Below the pieces are notes generated by a model. The model searched no databases and had not been told where the DNA came from. It saw only the letters and a program-made list of their open reading frames with translations. Position numbers and translations under genes: made by a program. DNA of 64,000 bases. Source: Pantoea sp. alder81 (lineage in GTDB: Bacteria > Pseudomonadota > Gammaproteobacteria > Enterobacterales > Enterobacteriaceae). This document shows, piece by piece, positions 32,853 through 40,047 of this stretch (the first letter of the stretch is position 1; each line of letters starts with the position of its first letter). The stretch is from the NCBI RefSeq assembly GCF_020179835.1, contig NZ_JAIUDA010000009.1:62001-126000 (forward strand). The letters run 5' to 3'.

Positions 32853-32873
32853 AACCGGACGTCCTGTCCGGTT
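32853..32873. terminator. Terminator between ccdA and cof
   Basis: An 8-bp stem (AACCGGAC/GTCCGGTT) with a five-base loop directly follows the ccdA stop, with A's upstream. It lies between convergent ccdA and cof and could serve both. Confidence 0.65.
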
Positions 32874-32884
32874 CACTGTAAGCC

Positions 32885-33706
32885 TCAGCATTCGGGGGAA
32901 TAATCGAGGTGTGGTGTGGTCATCCAGTGATTTAAGTAATGAGACACCGCCTGTGTCTCGCAATGTCCAATAATCGGTAAATGTGGCAGCGACGATTTCA
33001 ATTGATGCATGGCGTTGCCCATGATGAAGCCACTGCCCACGCGCTCCAGCATTTCGCGGTCATTCATCGCATCACCAAACGCCATACAATCTGCCATTGA
33101 TAGCGACAGATGCTGGCACAAGTGCGCCAGCGCCGCGCCTTTATGGCACTCCAGCGGCAGAACTTCCAGACAATCCCATGCTGAAAAGCAGATGTTGGCG
33201 CGCTCGGCCAGCGCATGCTGCAACTCCACTTTTAACGCTTGCAGCATCTCATGCGGCGCAATAAAGCAAATTTTGGTCACCTCATGTGCCGACATCTGAC
33301 GCAAATCGCGCAGCTGATAGTGGAAGCCGCTCATCACGTGCGCTTCCAATGCTCCCAGCAACGGTTTATCGGTAAACCAGCCTTCATCGTTAAAGATGTG
33401 GATTGATGCTGGCGTTTGCCAATGAGTGTGAATCACCTCTTCGGCAACGGATGAGGACAAATCACAACCAAACAGCTGCTGCCCTTCCAGATCGTGAATA
33501 CGTGTGCCATTGCCGGTGATCAGCCAGGCTGGCAGAGTCAATTGGTCGCGTACCACCTGCACGTCCATCAGATGGCGGCCCGTGGCGAAAGCAATGGTGA
33601 TATCGCGCTGATGCAAGGCATGCAGGGTGTCGATGGTCTCATTCCCTAACCGGTGCGTCGGCAGTAACAACGTGCCATCCATATCAAATGCCGCGAGGCG
33701 AGCCAT
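32885..33706 (-). CDS. cof: HMP-PP phosphatase Cof
   Basis: HAD-superfamily phosphatase that hydrolyses the thiamin precursor HMP-pyrophosphate and other sugar or cofactor phosphates. The 273-residue protein has motif I DMDGTLL (nucleophile Asp8, Asp10), a type IIB cap domain, the lysine segment CHKGAAL and motif IV AFGDAMNDREML. Start MARLAAFDMDG is the family N terminus. It is divergent from ybaE, as in E. coli. Confidence 0.95.
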   Translation of the reverse strand: MARLAAFDMDGTLLLPTHRLGNETIDTLHALHQRDITIAFATGRHLMDVQVVRDQLTLPAWLITGNGTRIHDLEGQQLFGCDLSSSVAEEVIHTHWQTPASIHIFNDEGWFTDKPLLGALEAHVMSGFHYQLRDLRQMSAHEVTKICFIAPHEMLQALKVELQHALAERANICFSAWDCLEVLPLECHKGAALAHLCQHLSLSMADCMAFGDAMNDREMLERVGSGFIMGNAMHQLKSSLPHLPIIGHCETQAVSHYLNHWMTTPHLDYSPEC

Positions 33707-33799
33707 GCAATTTCTCCTGTCTGAGTGAGGAATCTACTATCACCTGGTAATTGCGGAACTAATAGTGAATACTTTTACAAAACTGTTCCGGGTTTAGCG

Positions 33800-35515
33800 A
33801 TGCGCCAACTTCATCGGGTTAATCAATTTCAGCGCCTGTGGCAACTCAGCCAGGGCGAGCCTCTGCGTCTGAGCGTAGCCGCCATGGCGCAGCACTGTTT
33901 TTGCAGTGAGCGCCATGTGCGAACCTTATTACGTCAGTGGCAGGATGCAGGCTGGCTGAGCTGGCGCGGCGAGTCCGGCCGCGGAAAACAAGGCGAACTA
34001 ACGTTTCTGATCTCACCTGAACAACTCCGCCAACAGCTGTTAACCCAACAACTGGAAGCGGGCGAAGCGGTTCAGGCGTTGCAGGTGCTGGATCTCCATC
34101 CTGAACGGCTGGTGAAAATGCTGCGACCGCTGATGGGCGGCCAATGGCAAAACCAGGCACCTGTGTTGCGTATCCCCTACTATCGCGCAATGGAGCCGCT
34201 GCGGCCGCTTCGTCTGACCGGAAGGGCTGAACAGCACCTGGTGCGGCAGATTTTCTCCGGCCTGACCCGCTTTAATGGCGACGATGTAGAAGGCGATCTT
34301 GCGCATCACTGGCAACATGATGGCAGCGGCTGTGACTGGTATTTTTGGTTGCGCCCGCAGCTCAGCTGGCACAACGATGAGCCAATTCTAGCGGCGCAGT
34401 TGGCCTCGCAACTGCAGCAGATCATGCAAACCGTGCGCGGCAGCCGCCTGCTGGCCTCTATCGAACGCATTGAAGCGCCACATCCGCTGGCATTGCGTAT
34501 TCAACTGCGTCAGAGCGACTACTGGCTGCCGCAGCGGCTGGCCCATCAATACTGCCTGCTGCCACACCCTGATGCGGTTGACGTTGGTAGTGGGCCGTGG
34601 AAGCTGACCCATTTCACTGATGAGCTGGTTCGCCTGGAAAGCCATGCCCGCTGGCATCTGCAACGTCCTCTGATTCAGGTGGTGGAATACTGGATTACAC
34701 CGCAGCTGTTTGCCCATGGCCTCGGCACCAGCTGTCGCCATCCGGTGCAAATCGCTATTGGCGATCCTGACGAACTGGACGCATTGCGCCCGGTCGATCA
34801 CAGCATCAGCCTCGGCTTCTGTTATCTGGCACCGCGCATTTCCGCCGATTTCACTGCCGCACAAGTCACGGCACTGATTGCATTAATTCAACACAGCGGA
34901 GTGATTCAGCAGTTACCGTTGGATGAAGGCTTGATTACCGCGAGCAAGGAGTTGCTGCCCGGTTGGCCGGTGCCGTCTGCCGGGATGACAGCCGTCACGC
35001 TGCCCGAGAAACTCACTCTGCATTATCATCTCCCTATCGAACTGCATGTGATGGCGCAGGCGCTGGTGCCGTTGCTGGCAAAACAGGGCTGCAAATTAAC
35101 CTGTGTTTTTCATGATGTGAAAAACTGGCGTGACGATATCGACCTGAGCGATGCCGATGTGGTGATGGGTGACCGTTTGATCGGCGATGCCCCGCTGTTT
35201 ACCCTGGTGAACTGGCTGGAGAACGATCCCGTATGGACTCCCTTACGTGCTCCGGTATTACAAGCCCCACTTAGCGCTATCGCCCATCAGCCCAGCCCAG
35301 AGCAACGCGCAGCATTAACGCACCAGCTTTTTCAGCAGCTGATGCGTGATGGACATCTGTTGCCGCTGTTTAACTATCGCTATCAGGTGTTTGCCCCGCC
35401 TGGCGTCGAAGGCATCCAGCTCAATACGCTGGGCTGGTTTGATTTCACCCGCGCCTGGATTCCACCGCCAGCCACCGCAGGGACTGTTCAGCCCGCGCCC
35501 GAGCCAGTACCATAG
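33800..35515 (+). CDS. ybaE: SgrR-family transcriptional regulator YbaE
   Basis: A 571-residue SgrR-like protein: an N-terminal winged helix-turn-helix (about 1-110, with CFCSERHVRTLLRQWQDAGWL) and a C-terminal solute-binding-protein-like domain (SBP_bac_5) that would sense a small ligand. The target genes and ligand are unknown. Start MRQLHRVNQFQRLW matches E. coli YbaE (566 residues); a 25-codon extension is rejected. It precedes queC by 26 bases on the same strand. Confidence 0.93.
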   Translation: MRQLHRVNQFQRLWQLSQGEPLRLSVAAMAQHCFCSERHVRTLLRQWQDAGWLSWRGESGRGKQGELTFLISPEQLRQQLLTQQLEAGEAVQALQVLDLHPERLVKMLRPLMGGQWQNQAPVLRIPYYRAMEPLRPLRLTGRAEQHLVRQIFSGLTRFNGDDVEGDLAHHWQHDGSGCDWYFWLRPQLSWHNDEPILAAQLASQLQQIMQTVRGSRLLASIERIEAPHPLALRIQLRQSDYWLPQRLAHQYCLLPHPDAVDVGSGPWKLTHFTDELVRLESHARWHLQRPLIQVVEYWITPQLFAHGLGTSCRHPVQIAIGDPDELDALRPVDHSISLGFCYLAPRISADFTAAQVTALIALIQHSGVIQQLPLDEGLITASKELLPGWPVPSAGMTAVTLPEKLTLHYHLPIELHVMAQALVPLLAKQGCKLTCVFHDVKNWRDDIDLSDADVVMGDRLIGDAPLFTLVNWLENDPVWTPLRAPVLQAPLSAIAHQPSPEQRAALTHQLFQQLMRDGHLLPLFNYRYQVFAPPGVEGIQLNTLGWFDFTRAWIPPPATAGTVQPAPEPVP

Positions 35516-35541
35516 GCGCACTGCTTTTTGGGGAAATAAAG

Positions 35542-36237
35542 ATGAAACAAGCCGTTGTCGTATTCAGTGGCGGACAAGATTCCACCACCTGTCTGATTCA
35601 GGCACTGCAACAATATGATCAAGTGCACTGTGTCACCTTCGATTATGGCCAGCGCCATCGCGAAGAGATTGAAGTCGCGGCTCAACTCGCGCATAAACTG
35701 GGCGCCTGTGCCCACAAAGTGCTGGATGTGACGCTGCTCAATGAACTGGCAGTCAGCAGCCTGACGCGCGATAACATTCCGGTGCCCACTTACGATCCTG
35801 ATGCCAGCGGTTTGCCGAGCACTTTTGTACCGGGCCGCAATATTCTGTTCCTGACCTTAGCCTCCATCTACGCTTACCAGGTGGAAGCCGAAGCGGTGAT
35901 TACCGGTGTTTGTGAAACGGATTTCTCCGGCTACCCTGATTGCCGCGATGAGTTCGTCAAAGCACTCAACAATGCCGTCAGCCTGGGCATGGCGCGCAAC
36001 ATTCGCTTCGAAACGCCACTGATGTGGCTGAATAAAGCCGAAACCTGGGCGCTGGCCGATTACTGGCAGCAGCTGCCACTGGTGCGTGCGGAAACCCTGA
36101 CCTGCTACAACGGTGTGAAAGGTGATGGCTGTGGTGAATGCGCGGCTTGCCATCTGCGTGCGCGAGGGTTGGCGGATTATCAAGCCAATACGTCTGCGGT
36201 GATGGCAGCGATGAAACAAAAAAGCGGCCTTAACTGA
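35542..36237 (+). CDS. queC: 7-cyano-7-deazaguanine synthase QueC
   Basis: Converts 7-carboxy-7-deazaguanine to preQ0 with ATP and ammonia in queuosine biosynthesis. The 231-residue protein has the PP-loop SGGQDST at residues 9-15 and a C-terminal zinc site CGECAAC preceded by another cysteine. The length equals E. coli QueC. The TGA stop falls exactly on the first unit of a 27-bp degenerate array that fills the following spacer. Confidence 0.97.
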   Translation: MKQAVVVFSGGQDSTTCLIQALQQYDQVHCVTFDYGQRHREEIEVAAQLAHKLGACAHKVLDVTLLNELAVSSLTRDNIPVPTYDPDASGLPSTFVPGRNILFLTLASIYAYQVEAEAVITGVCETDFSGYPDCRDEFVKALNNAVSLGMARNIRFETPLMWLNKAETWALADYWQQLPLVRAETLTCYNGVKGDGCGECAACHLRARGLADYQANTSAVMAAMKQKSGLN

Positions 36238-36458
36238 TTGCGCTGAATCGGTGGCTCGCAATGATTAATTGGTGGCTCGTACTGATTGAGCGGCTTTGCT
36301 GGCTGTAACTGATTAAACAGCTTTGCTCGATGTAACTGATTAAGCTGCTTAGCTGGCTTGAACTCATTAAGCTGGAACTCATTGAGCAGCTTCGCTAGCA
36401 GGTAATGATTGAGCTGCTTTACTCGCTGAACTCATTAAGCTTCTTCGCTGGCTGGCGT
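36235..36458. repeat. 27-bp degenerate tandem array, nine units
   Basis: Units beginning TGATT or TCATT start at 36235, 36262, 36283, 36310, 36337, 36364, 36379, 36406 and 36432. Five of the eight spacings are exactly 27 bases; the others are 15, 21 and 26. The typical unit reads TGATTAAGCTGCTTTGCTGG then CTGTAAC. Every unit keeps an AGC-GCT core. No frame stays open through the array on either strand, and the units lack intervening unique spacers. Confidence 0.88.
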
Positions 36459-36471
36459 TTCTGACGCCAGC
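36451..36471. terminator. Stem-loop between queC and fadM
   Basis: A 7-bp GC-rich stem (GCTGGCG/CGCCAGC) with a seven-base loop ends 11 bases before the fadM stop codon. There is little T-run on either side, so efficiency is uncertain. The last array unit runs into its left arm. Confidence 0.5.
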
Positions 36472-36482
36472 TCGCTCCACTG

Positions 36483-36890
36483 TTAATGGCTTTCTACCAT
36501 CAACGCCGACATACGGTCGCGCAACTCCCCTTCCATCGGTACCGCTTTTTGCGTACGCAAATCGATGCAGACGAAGGTCAAGGCCGCATCCGCCACCACG
36601 GTGTTATCACCTGCCAGCAGCACGCGCTGCGAAATGATGCCGCTTTTGCCATTCAACTGTGATACTTCGCTCTCAATATGCAATACGTCGCCCAGTACCG
36701 CCGGACGACGATAGTTAATGTTGATATTGACCACCACAAACGCCAGCTTCTTATCCATCAGCCAGTGAAAGGCATCGACATCCTCCAGCCACTGCCAGCG
36801 CGCTTCTTCCAGAAACTCCAGATAGCGCGCGTTGTTCACATGCTGATAAACGTCGAGATGATAGCCGCGTACTTTGATGGTGGTTTGCAT
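36483..36890 (-). CDS. fadM: Acyl-CoA thioesterase FadM (YbaW/TesC)
   Basis: A 135-residue single hot-dog thioesterase that in E. coli cleaves long-chain acyl-CoA such as 3,5-tetradecadienoyl-CoA arising in oleate oxidation. The conserved VRGYHLDVYQHVNNARYLEF with its catalytic Asp is at about 7-26, and NININYRRPA follows. Start MQTTIKVRG is the family N terminus; an upstream in-frame ATG is rejected. Single gene, convergent with queC. Confidence 0.95.
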   Translation of the reverse strand: MQTTIKVRGYHLDVYQHVNNARYLEFLEEARWQWLEDVDAFHWLMDKKLAFVVVNININYRRPAVLGDVLHIESEVSQLNGKSGIISQRVLLAGDNTVVADAALTFVCIDLRTQKAVPMEGELRDRMSALMVESH

Positions 36891-36991
36891 TGTTGCTCCT
36901 GTTCTGGCTGTGAATGACAACTGGTATGACCTGTTGAGCATAGCACAGCCAGATTTAACGCTTTATCAATCCTTCAAAGTCGCGAGCCGCC

Positions 36992-37315
36992 TCACAGTTT
37001 CAGCCGGCCGCTATTACGCTCCACCAGCGCATTGCCGATGCCCGGTATTTCCTTGAGCTGCTCGATGGCGGTAAACGGACCATACTGCTCGCGATAACTG
37101 ACTATCGCCTGCGCTTTCTTCAGGCCGATGCCGTTCATTGCGGCGGCGAGTTGTTCAGCACTGGCTTGATTAATGCTGACCTGTCCTTCTTGCGGCGGGG
37201 ATACCTGCGTCGCCTGCGTTTCGCTGGGGCTTTCGGCAGCGGCCAGTCCGGTGGTATAGAGTGCGCCACCCAGCGCCAGCGTGACGCATAATGCGCGAAA
37301 TGTAGATTTCACCAT
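36992..37315 (-). CDS. ybaV: YbaV, ComEA-type helix-hairpin-helix protein
   Basis: A 107-residue secreted protein with a signal peptide (about 1-27) and a C-terminal ComEA-like helix-hairpin-helix pair (ASAEQLAAAMNGIGLKKAQAI and FTAIEQLKEIPGIG). Homologues bind DNA outside the cytosol in competent bacteria; here the role is unproven. Start ATG 37315 has AGGAG upstream; an upstream in-frame ATG would disrupt the signal peptide. It follows ppiD on the same strand, with a terminator between. Confidence 0.92.
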   Translation of the reverse strand: MVKSTFRALCVTLALGGALYTTGLAAAESPSETQATQVSPPQEGQVSINQASAEQLAAAMNGIGLKKAQAIVSYREQYGPFTAIEQLKEIPGIGNALVERNSGRLKL

Positions 37316-37398
37316 GCTGTATTTCTCCTTGTGTTTGACAGCCACAGCAGAGTGTCACAGCGGGTTTTCAGGCTCAAAAGGACAATGACAGAAATGGA

Positions 37399-37420
37399 AA
37401 AGGCCGCAGAAGCGGCCTTT
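37399..37420 (-). terminator. Terminator after ppiD
   Basis: A 9-bp stem (AAAGGCCGC and its complement) closes a four-base loop, 36 bases after the ppiD stop on the minus strand, with a TTTCC run following. ybaV then begins at 37315. Confidence 0.75.
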
Positions 37421-37455
37421 GTGTTGTTGCAGCGGATTCACATTTTTTGTGAGGC

Positions 37456-39324
37456 TTACTGGTTTTGTGCCGCCGCGCCGTATTTGATTTTCGCGTCTTT
37501 GCGCAGGTTTTCCAGCAGTGCTTCAAACGCAATCTGCGCGTTATTCTGCGTTACGCCTTTCACCATCTCATCCATCTGCGCCTGCGGCATATTACCTGGG
37601 CTGACCTTATCCAGCGCGACCAGTACCACGTTGCCCTGCATATCTTCACTCACGCCCCAGGACGGTTTGTTGTCCGCTGGCTGTGGCAGGTTAAAGGCAG
37701 ACTGTGCAACAGGATCCTGCGCATTGCGATCAAAGGATTTGCTGGCGCTCAGTGTTAAGCCTGCCGCTTTCAGCGCATCTTCTTTACCGGCTTTCAGATC
37801 AACCAGCAGTTTATCTGCCTGCGCTTTAGCCTGCTGAGTGGCTTTGTCATGCTTCAGCGTGTCGGCAATCTGCGCTTTCACCTGATCCAGCGGTTTAACG
37901 GCTTCAGGCTTGTGCTCGCTGATGCGCAGCACGAATGCACGATCGCCATCGACGCTAATGATGTCAGAGTTATTACCCGGCGCACCGTTTTGACCCACCA
38001 GTCCACCATTAAAGATCGCCTGCTTAACCTGATCGAAATCGAGTTCAGCTGGTACATCATCACGGGTGATCCAGCCGGTTTCAGCCACTTTCAGACCAGA
38101 AGCCTGTGCTGCACCTGCCAGCGACTCGTTGTCATTGCTGGCCGCTTCACTGACTTTTTGCTGCAGCTTGTAGAAAGCATCGACTGCTTTTTCCTGCTTC
38201 ACCTTGTCGGCAACAGCGTCATGGATCTCAGCCAGCGGTTTCACCTGTTCTGCCTGGATATCATCCAGACGCACCACCAGGAAGCCAACTGAAGATTTGA
38301 TCACACCAGACAGCTGACCTTTTTGCATCAGGTTGGCGTTTTTCAGCTCATCCGGCGTGGTGCCCGGCTCCAGCCAACCCATATCGCCGCCTTTGCGCGC
38401 CGAGATCGGGTCAATGGATTTGCTTTTGGCCAGCGTGGCGAAATCTTCACCCTTCTTCAGCGCATCCAGAACCGCATTGGCATCCGCTTCAGTTTTGGTC
38501 TGAATCACGCTGTAGCGATTACGCTGCGGCTGTGAATAGTCGGCTTTGTGTTGATCAAACCAGCTCTGAATATCCGCTTCACTCGCTGTTTCCTGCATGT
38601 TAGCTGCATCCATCTTGATGTAGCTGACGCGGAACTGCTCTGGTGCCATGAAGTTGTTCTGATGCTGCTGGTAATACTGATTGATCTCATCATCATTGAC
38701 AGTTTGTTTCGCTGCCAGCGCGTTGACATCGATTACTGCCTGACGCACTTCACGCTGCTGCGAGACCAGATCCACCAGCTTGCTGGTTTCGCCTTTCAGC
38801 ATGAAATCGGTATTGGCAACCGCATTGATCAACTGCTGCGTGGCTAACTGCTTGCGCAGTGCTGCCGCGTACTGATCCGGCGTAAAGCCCATCTGTGTGA
38901 TTAAACCGTTGTACTTCGCGTTGTCGAACTTACCGTTGGTCTGGAAGGCTTTTTGATTAAAGATAGCCTGCTTGATCTGATCATCGCTGATGCCAATCTT
39001 TAAATCTTTAATGTATTGATCGAGCAAAGCCTGATCAATCAGCTGTGACAGCGCCTGCTGACGCATCTGCTGCATGTAGCCTTCGTTACTGGCCAACTGT
39101 GAGAATTGATCGCCCAGCATCTGCTGCTGACGATTACGCTCGTTGTTATAGCCTTGCTCAAGCTCTGCACGGCTAATTTCATGACCATTAACTTTGGCAG
39201 CGTAGTCGCTGCCACCGCCGATCAGGTAGTTGCCCACCCCGGTCAGTACGAAAGACAGGATGATCAATCCCAGAATAATCTTGAGCACGACATGATTCGA
39301 CGCCGCGCGTAAATTGTCCATCAT
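37456..39324 (-). CDS. ppiD: Periplasmic chaperone PpiD
   Basis: An inner-membrane-anchored periplasmic chaperone associated with the SecYEG translocon. The 622-residue protein has one membrane helix (about 13-34, VLKIILGLIILSFVLTGVG), SurA-like N-terminal helices and an inactive parvulin domain around 265-355 (GGDMGWLEPG). Start MMDNLRAASNHVVLK matches E. coli PpiD (623 residues); the longer frame upstream is rejected. It follows hupB, as in E. coli. Confidence 0.96.
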   Translation of the reverse strand: MMDNLRAASNHVVLKIILGLIILSFVLTGVGNYLIGGGSDYAAKVNGHEISRAELEQGYNNERNRQQQMLGDQFSQLASNEGYMQQMRQQALSQLIDQALLDQYIKDLKIGISDDQIKQAIFNQKAFQTNGKFDNAKYNGLITQMGFTPDQYAAALRKQLATQQLINAVANTDFMLKGETSKLVDLVSQQREVRQAVIDVNALAAKQTVNDDEINQYYQQHQNNFMAPEQFRVSYIKMDAANMQETASEADIQSWFDQHKADYSQPQRNRYSVIQTKTEADANAVLDALKKGEDFATLAKSKSIDPISARKGGDMGWLEPGTTPDELKNANLMQKGQLSGVIKSSVGFLVVRLDDIQAEQVKPLAEIHDAVADKVKQEKAVDAFYKLQQKVSEAASNDNESLAGAAQASGLKVAETGWITRDDVPAELDFDQVKQAIFNGGLVGQNGAPGNNSDIISVDGDRAFVLRISEHKPEAVKPLDQVKAQIADTLKHDKATQQAKAQADKLLVDLKAGKEDALKAAGLTLSASKSFDRNAQDPVAQSAFNLPQPADNKPSWGVSEDMQGNVVLVALDKVSPGNMPQAQMDEMVKGVTQNNAQIAFEALLENLRKDAKIKYGAAAQNQ

Positions 39325-39464
39325 GGTATGACAACACTCCGCTGTAGTGTGAATGTAAAGCTCTGACACGATGTCATCATCGTGCAACTGCTGTTCAGGC
39401 TGGCAGTTGGCAACCATGCGGAGACAATAGCCTAAGGCCATCGCCGCGCATCAAGAATAAAAAA

Positions 39465-39486
39465 GGCACATCAAAAATGATGTGCC
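39465..39486 (-). terminator. Terminator after hupB
   Basis: A 9-bp stem (GGCACATCA/TGATGTGCC) with an AAAA loop is followed on the minus strand by a run of T's, 76 bases after the hupB stop. Confidence 0.85.
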
Positions 39487-39561
39487 CGTATGTTACATGA
39501 GAACGGCTTTTTCGTCCTCAATCCATAGAAGAAAATGCTTCAATGGATGTATCAGCGGTCA

Positions 39562-39834
39562 TTAATTGACTGAGTCTTTCAGTGCTTTACCTGCACGGAA
39601 GCCCGGTACTTTACCAGCCGGGATGGTGATCTCTTTACCAGTTTGCGGGTTACGGCCTGTACGAGCAGCACGCTCACGTACAGAGAAAGTACCGAAACCA
39701 ACCAGTGCCACTTCATCACCGCCTTTCAGCGCGTCAGAAACGGAGCCCATGAATGCATCTAACACACGTCCCGCTGCTGCTTTAGAAATGTCAGCGTCTG
39801 CAGCAATTTTGTCGATCAACTGTGACTTATTCAC
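39562..39834 (-). CDS. hupB: DNA-binding protein HU-beta
   Basis: One subunit of the HU nucleoid protein, which bends and compacts DNA. The 90-residue form starting at GTG 39834 (MNKSQLIDKIAAD) equals the E. coli length. GAGGGG lies nine bases ahead of this GTG but directly abuts an in-frame ATG at 39843, so the GTG is preferred. The family signature GFGTFSVRERAARTGRNPQTG and the DNA-arm PAGKVPGFRAGKALKD are intact. It lies between lon and ppiD, the conserved order. Confidence 0.96.
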   Translation of the reverse strand: MNKSQLIDKIAADADISKAAAGRVLDAFMGSVSDALKGGDEVALVGFGTFSVRERAARTGRNPQTGKEITIPAGKVPGFRAGKALKDSVN

Positions 39835-39979
39835 TCTATTCATCCCCTCTTTTATTATTCACATCGCACCCGCGCTTCCCGCCCGGTGCGAACGCGCAGC
39901 CAGTTATATCAAGCCTGTGGAGCTGAAACAACGGTATTCATCTTAATCGTTGATTCAACAGCCCCCTAAAGTAGCGGCA

Positions 39980-40018
39980 CAAAAAAAAGCTGGCAAGCAC
40001 CATTTGGCCTGCCAGCTT
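39980..40018 (-). terminator. Terminator of lon
   Basis: A 9-bp stem (AAGCTGGCA/TGCCAGCTT) with a 14-base loop is followed on the minus strand by eight T's, 30 bases after the lon stop. Confidence 0.85.
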
Positions 40019-40047
40019 CGCTTTTTAACGGTTTTTGCCGCTAATCA

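Noticed and set aside
36235..36458. CRISPR array
   Set aside because: Repeats are contiguous with no unique spacers, are degenerate throughout, and no cas genes are nearby.
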